The position numbers were made by a program, and so were the translations under genes. DNA of 9,444 bases from an uncultured Clostridium sp. Its GTDB lineage: Bacteria > Bacillota > Clostridia > Lachnospirales > Lachnospiraceae. The stretch covers positions 1-9,444 of the forward strand of contig CALHQJ010000038.1 of NCBI GenBank assembly GCA_938036545.1, read 5' to 3'. The notes below the pieces were generated by a model, which had not been told where the DNA came from, did not search any database, and saw only the letters and a list, made by a program, of their open reading frames with translations. Shown here piece by piece: positions 5,999-9,444 of this stretch (position 1 is the stretch's first letter; each line of letters starts with the position of its first letter).

Positions 5999-7195
5999 TT
6001 ACTGTTGTGTTTCCATCAGTTCCTTATACAGCGTAGGGGTTACGTGAAGGAAGTTGATAATTTCCCTGATCTCGTTTTCATTCTCTTTTCTGTCCCCCTG
6101 GTACACAGCCCGTATTAAAATATTTTTCGGAGTGTGTTCCATATCAATAAATTCTAAAAGCTGTGTCCGATACCCCAGATTTTCCAGGATTTCCGCCCGC
6201 AGCCCGTCGGTATACAGGGCAGCCATCCTCTCTTTGATAATCCCGTAATGAAGCACCGGTTTCAGCAGCTCATTGTGCATCTGCTTATTCAGTTCGTGCT
6301 GGCAGCACGGCACGGAAAGGATGACCTTCGCTCCCCAGCGCACCGCCTTTGCCAGTGCGTAATCCGTAGCCGTATCGCAGGCATGAAGGGTCACTACCAT
6401 GTCCACCTGGCTGACGCCTTCATATCCCGCAATATCGCCGTAGTAAAAATTCAGGGTGTCATAACCGTATTTTCTGCTTAACTGGTTGCAGTGATCGATG
6501 ACATCCTGTTTTAAATCCAGGCCGATTATCCGAATTGGGTATCCCATCTGAACCTTCAGGTAGTAATACATGGCAAAAGTTAAATAGGATTTTCCGCAGC
6601 CAAAATCAATAATCACCGTTTCCCTGGACTTATCCAGTCTGGGAAGAACGTCCTCAATAAACTCCAGGAACCGGTTGATCTGGCGGAATTTATCGTAGCG
6701 GGAACGGACTATTTTTCCTTCTGCCGTCATAACTCCCAGATCCACCAGAAAGGGAACCGGCGTTCCCTCTTCCATCACATACCGCTTTGTCCGGTTGTGG
6801 GACAGGGCGGCCAGCTTCTCCTTTCTGGACGGCGCAGCCATCTTTACAGCCGGACTGGCAGAAGGCGCATGCAGTCGTTTTACCTTTACCGTCATCTTTC
6901 CCTTCTTGCTTACCAGTACCTGGGCGCTGCCCAAATCAGACTTCAGTTCCATCTGCTTAAACTGGCGTTCCAGGTTTTCTGCCACATATGCTTTGGCCTG
7001 ATCCGTATCCAGATTTTTATGGAACGCCTGCTTTCCCACAAATTCTTCTGCCTGAAACCTCAAACTGCCCTGAATGGCTACAGGACGGATTTGAACCTTT
7101 AATACCTTTTCTTTATCCCTGGAATTGCTTAATACAATTCCCTGTAAATCTTCATTTAAAAACAGATCCAGCGCTTTTAAAAGCTGCTCATCCAT
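5999..7195 (-). CDS. class I SAM-dependent methyltransferase (Methyltransf_32-like), substrate unknown
   Basis: The 398-residue protein has an N-terminal region of about 110 residues I do not recognise, a Lys/Ala/Pro-rich linker (about 100-125), and a Rossmann-type methyltransferase domain from about 140 to 365. Motif I is VIIDFGCGKSYLT (194-206), the SAM-binding glycine loop; GLDLK (225-229) would hold the ribose-binding acidic residue. HACDTATD (271-278) and SVPCCQHE (294-301), and EHTPKNILIRA (353-363), resemble the domain family that also occurs in eukaryotic GSTCD/METTL25/TRM13-type proteins. An RNA substrate is possible by analogy, but no substrate can be assigned. AAGGAG lies about 9 bases before ATG 7195, inside the end of the phosphatase gene, whose TAA is one base from this ATG, so translation is probably coupled. 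Confidence 0.85.
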   Translation of the reverse strand: MDEQLLKALDLFLNEDLQGIVLSNSRDKEKVLKVQIRPVAIQGSLRFQAEEFVGKQAFHKNLDTDQAKAYVAENLERQFKQMELKSDLGSAQVLVSKKGKMTVKVKRLHAPSASPAVKMAAPSRKEKLAALSHNRTKRYVMEEGTPVPFLVDLGVMTAEGKIVRSRYDKFRQINRFLEFIEDVLPRLDKSRETVIIDFGCGKSYLTFAMYYYLKVQMGYPIRIIGLDLKQDVIDHCNQLSRKYGYDTLNFYYGDIAGYEGVSQVDMVVTLHACDTATDYALAKAVRWGAKVILSVPCCQHELNKQMHNELLKPVLHYGIIKERMAALYTDGLRAEILENLGYRTQLLEFIDMEHTPKNILIRAVYQGDRKENENEIREIINFLHVTPTLYKELMETQQ

Positions 7196-7196
7196 A

Positions 7197-7838
7197 TTAA
7201 TTTTCTCCTTCTACCCAGGCGCTTCTAAGAAGTTCCGGATATTTTTCCAAGTGAGCATAGTCGTTAAACCGTTCCAGAGTAAACCGTCTTTCCTCCGGAT
7301 GCCAGCACAGTTCTGTAATGCTGCAATTTTCCAGGCTGTTTCCCAGAATCCGCCATTTTGCCAGATCCAGGCCCAGATAATAGGTAACCATGCTGCGGAT
7401 TACACCGCCATGGGTTACCACAGCAATCCGGTCATATCCGCTTTCTGTCAGTTCCTCGAATACAGGCAAGGCCCTGCGAACCACGTCTCCCGCATTTTCG
7501 CCTCCTGGATAAGCCAAATCCTCTTCCATTTTTGCCATCTGCCGTTTAAAGTCCCTATATTTTACTGCAATGTCTGCATCGGACATGCCTTCCATGTCTC
7601 CAAAAGAGATTTCCCGCAGTTCCGGTCTGATGGTATGCTCCACATTCCAATATAAATTGGCTGCCTGGGCCGTCTGGACTGCACGGATCAAATCGCTGGA
7701 ATAAACGGCCTGGATTTTTTCTGAAACCAGCCGCTCCCCCACCAATGCAGCCTGACGGAAGCCCTCTTCCGACAGGTCTACGTTGACGTTGCACAATTTG
7801 CTGCTTTGACGGCCATGGCGAATCAAATATAGTTTCAT
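7197..7838 (-). CDS. histidine phosphatase family protein (phosphoglycerate mutase-like)
   Basis: The 213-residue protein is a complete branch-1 histidine phosphatase. It has the nucleophile motif LIRHG (H8, R7), the phosphate-pocket arginine R52 in SSDLIRAVQTA, the general acid E76 in ELREISFG, and the second histidine H143 in VTHGG. These four residues make the usual catalytic pocket that passes phosphate through a phosphohistidine. Members range from CobC-like alpha-ribazole phosphatases to broad small-molecule phosphatases. No cobalamin gene is nearby and the substrate cannot be assigned. The ATG at 7838 is served by TAGGAG, which overlaps the TAG stop of the upstream gene (gap 14 bases), and the 3' end is one base from the methyltransferase ATG. 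Tight coupling on both sides supports one operon. Confidence 0.92.
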   Translation of the reverse strand: MKLYLIRHGRQSSKLCNVNVDLSEEGFRQAALVGERLVSEKIQAVYSSDLIRAVQTAQAANLYWNVEHTIRPELREISFGDMEGMSDADIAVKYRDFKRQMAKMEEDLAYPGGENAGDVVRRALPVFEELTESGYDRIAVVTHGGVIRSMVTYYLGLDLAKWRILGNSLENCSITELCWHPEERRFTLERFNDYAHLEKYPELLRSAWVEGEN

Positions 7839-7852
7839 CTGTATCGCTGCTC

Positions 7853-9217
7853 CTAATTCTTAAAACTGTGAATCGGCGCCGGAATCCGTCCTCCTCTGGT
7901 GACGAATTTTTCGCAGGAGTACTTGTTGACCGGCATTACCGGCGCATATCCTAAAAGGCCGCCAAATTCAACCGTATCTCCTACTGTTTTTCCAATTACC
8001 GGAATAATACGGACAGCCGTGGTTTTCTGGTTAATCATGCCAATAGCGGCTTCATCTGCAATAATCCCTGCAATGGTAGTATCCGGAGTATCGCCTGGAA
8101 TGGCAATCATGTCCAGTCCTACGGAGCAGACACAGGTCATGGCCTCTAATTTTTCCAGTGTCAGCGCTCCCATGGAAACGGCGTCAATCATTCCCTGATC
8201 CTCGCTGACCGGAATAAATGCGCCGGAAAGTCCTCCTACGTAAGAAGAAGCCATAATTCCGCCCTTCTTTACCTGATCATTTAACATTGCCAGAGCCGCC
8301 GTCGTGCCAGGAGCTCCAACCCGTTCCAGGCCCATTTCCTCCAGAATCTCGGCAACGCTGTCGCCAATTGCCGGAGTCGGAGCCAGAGACAGGTCAATAA
8401 TTCCAAAGGGCACGTTTAACCGGCTGGCTGCCTCCTGGGCTACCAGCTGGCCCACTCTGGTAATCTTAAAAGCAATCTTTTTAATAGTCTCGCAGAGAAC
8501 CTCAAAGTTTTCTCCCCTTGCCTTTTCCAGAGCCGTCTTTACTACGCCCGGGCCGCTGACGCCTACGTTAATAATGGCATCTGCCTCGGTTACGCCGTGG
8601 AATGCGCCCGCCATAAATGGATTATCATCCGGCGCATTGCAGAACACCACCAGCTTGGCGCAGCCTAAGGAATCGTTGTCTTTGGTCGCTTCAGCTGTCT
8701 GTTTTACAATCTCTCCCATTAACTGGATGGCATCCATGTCCAGTCCGGTTTTGGTAGAGCCTACATTGACGGAGCTGCACACCCGTTCCGTCTCGGCCAG
8801 CGCCTGGGGGATGGAAAGCATCAGGTTTTTATCTGCAGTGGTCATTCCTTTATTTACCAGAGCTGAATAGCCGCCAATAAAATTGACTCCAACTTCTTTG
8901 GCCGCCCTGTCCAGGGTCTTTGCAATGGTAACAAAGTCCTCCGGCGTCTTGCAGGAGGAAGCGCCTACCAGGGCAATGGGAGTAACAGAAATCCGTTTAT
9001 TGACAATGGGAATCCCGAAATCTCTGGAAATGGCCTCTCCGGTGGATACCAGATTCTTTGCCAACGTGGTGATTTTCTTATAAATCTTTTCATTCACTGT
9101 ATCCAGACTGCCGTCTGCACAGTCTAGCAGACTGATGCCCATAGTAATGGTGCGGACGTCCAGGTTTTCCTGCTCTATCATTTTGTTGGTTTCGTTTACT
9201 TCATAAATATTAATCAT
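7853..9217 (-). CDS. UPF0210 / DUF711 (PFL-like) family protein
   Basis: The 454-residue protein is full length for the UPF0210 (DUF711) family, often named 'PFL family protein' for a fold related to pyruvate formate-lyase and ribonucleotide reductase. Its activity is unknown. Conserved-looking stretches include ITMGISLLDCAD (24-35), GGYSALVNKG (115-124), FMAGAFHG (201-208), GVSGPGVV (219-226), LSLAPTPAIGDSVAEILE (276-293), GAPGTTAALAMLNDQVKKGG (301-320) and the terminal RGGRIPAPIHSFKN. I see no glycyl-radical fingerprint (RVxGY), so a PFL-type radical mechanism is not supported. It sits 21 bases after the ACT-domain gene, a pairing common in Firmicutes and Archaea. AAAGGCGG precedes ATG 9217. 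The stop is TAG and overlaps the ribosome binding site of the phosphatase gene. Confidence 0.92.
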   Translation of the reverse strand: MINIYEVNETNKMIEQENLDVRTITMGISLLDCADGSLDTVNEKIYKKITTLAKNLVSTGEAISRDFGIPIVNKRISVTPIALVGASSCKTPEDFVTIAKTLDRAAKEVGVNFIGGYSALVNKGMTTADKNLMLSIPQALAETERVCSSVNVGSTKTGLDMDAIQLMGEIVKQTAEATKDNDSLGCAKLVVFCNAPDDNPFMAGAFHGVTEADAIINVGVSGPGVVKTALEKARGENFEVLCETIKKIAFKITRVGQLVAQEAASRLNVPFGIIDLSLAPTPAIGDSVAEILEEMGLERVGAPGTTAALAMLNDQVKKGGIMASSYVGGLSGAFIPVSEDQGMIDAVSMGALTLEKLEAMTCVCSVGLDMIAIPGDTPDTTIAGIIADEAAIGMINQKTTAVRIIPVIGKTVGDTVEFGGLLGYAPVMPVNKYSCEKFVTRGGRIPAPIHSFKN

Positions 9218-9238
9218 GGTCTGCCGCCTTTCGTCTGA

Positions 9239-9444
9239 TTAGATTCTGTGCATTTTTGTAAAAATTTCTTCTCTCTGGCACTTAATGGTAACGCCCAGCT
9301 CCAGACCGGCCTGTTCCAGGCCTTCCGCTGCCTCTTCAAAGGATGCGGTAGCATTCTGCATGTCCACTATCATCATCATGTTAAAAAAGCCCTGTACAAT
9401 GGTCTGGGAAATGTCCAGAATATTGATGCGGTGCTCTGCCAGAT
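9239..9444 (-). CDS. ACT domain protein, UPF0237 family (5' end cut by window edge)
   Basis: Reading the minus strand from base 9442 down to TAA at 9239-9241 gives 67 codons that run off the right edge. The protein ends TIKCQREEIFTKMHRI, the typical end of UPF0237 proteins, which are about 90 residues long, so roughly 22 N-terminal residues are missing. These are single ACT domains, the fold that usually binds amino acids or other small ligands in allosteric regulation; the ligand here is unknown. The visible part covers the helix and strands around ILDISQTIVQGFFNMMMIVD and the following helix. Its gene is directly followed, after 21 bases, by the UPF0210 gene. The two families are regularly adjacent, so the ACT protein may sense a ligand for its partner (inference). 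Confidence 0.88.
   Translation of the reverse strand, partial: LAEHRINILDISQTIVQGFFNMMMIVDMQNATASFEEAAEGLEQAGLELGVTIKCQREEIFTKMHRI

Noticed and set aside
7125..7655. Plus-strand open frame of 176 codons across the phosphatase/methyltransferase junction
   Set aside because: It runs antisense to two clearly real coupled genes and has no recognisable motif.
8304..8870. Long plus-strand open frame antisense to the UPF0210 gene
   Set aside because: It mirrors a well-conserved gene on the other strand, has Ser/Ala/Pro-rich low-complexity composition typical of an antisense shadow, and no family resemblance.
7853..9217. Glycyl-radical enzyme suggested by the 'PFL' family name
   Set aside because: There is no RVxGY-type glycyl-radical motif near the C-terminus and no activating radical-SAM gene in the window.

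Overview
The window looks like core chromosome of an anaerobic Firmicute, most likely a Lachnospiraceae (Clostridium cluster XIVa) relative. This rests on the moderate GC content, strong AGGAG-type ribosome binding sites, near-consensus sigma-A promoters, and the families present: acetate kinase with a PduL-type phosphotransacylase, DarA, TmcAL, DUF177, and a UPF0237/UPF0210 pair. The placement is inference from gene content and style; no rRNA or other marker is present. No mobile element, CRISPR array, tRNA or rRNA was seen. Nine genes occupy almost all the DNA and the longest gap is about 196 bases.

Left part (1-2903, all minus strand). Reading in the direction of transcription (right to left), darA encodes a PII-like cyclic-di-AMP receptor. 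After a gap with its own promoter come a pduL-type phosphate acyltransferase and ackA, acetate kinase. Together these two convert acyl-CoA to acyl phosphate and then to acetate plus ATP. Then, behind a perfect-consensus promoter, comes a DUF177 (YceD/YlbN) gene cut off by the window edge. In many Firmicutes the last of these precedes rpmF and the fatty acid/phospholipid genes.

Centre (3100-4449, plus strand). tmcAL is transcribed divergently from darA. It encodes the ATP- and acetate-dependent enzyme that acetylates the wobble cytidine of elongator tRNA-Met. The tmcAL, phosphotransacylase, ackA, DUF177 neighbourhood resembles the order I recall in other clostridia, where the second gene is usually pta; here PduL sits in that place. 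tmcAL overlaps the next gene tail to tail by 9 bases.

Right part (4441-9444, all minus strand) is a tight five-gene run in the order ACT-domain protein (UPF0237, partial), PFL-like UPF0210/DUF711 protein, histidine phosphatase, SAM-dependent methyltransferase, and cardiolipin synthase. Gaps are 21, 14, 1 and about 13 bases, so this is very probably one operon whose promoter lies beyond the right edge.

I do not see a clearly new multi-gene system. The points most worth a second look are the PduL-for-Pta replacement beside tmcAL and darA, which joins acetate, c-di-AMP and tRNA acetylation genes in one locus, and the uncharacterised UPF0237/UPF0210 pair with its phosphatase and methyltransferase neighbours.
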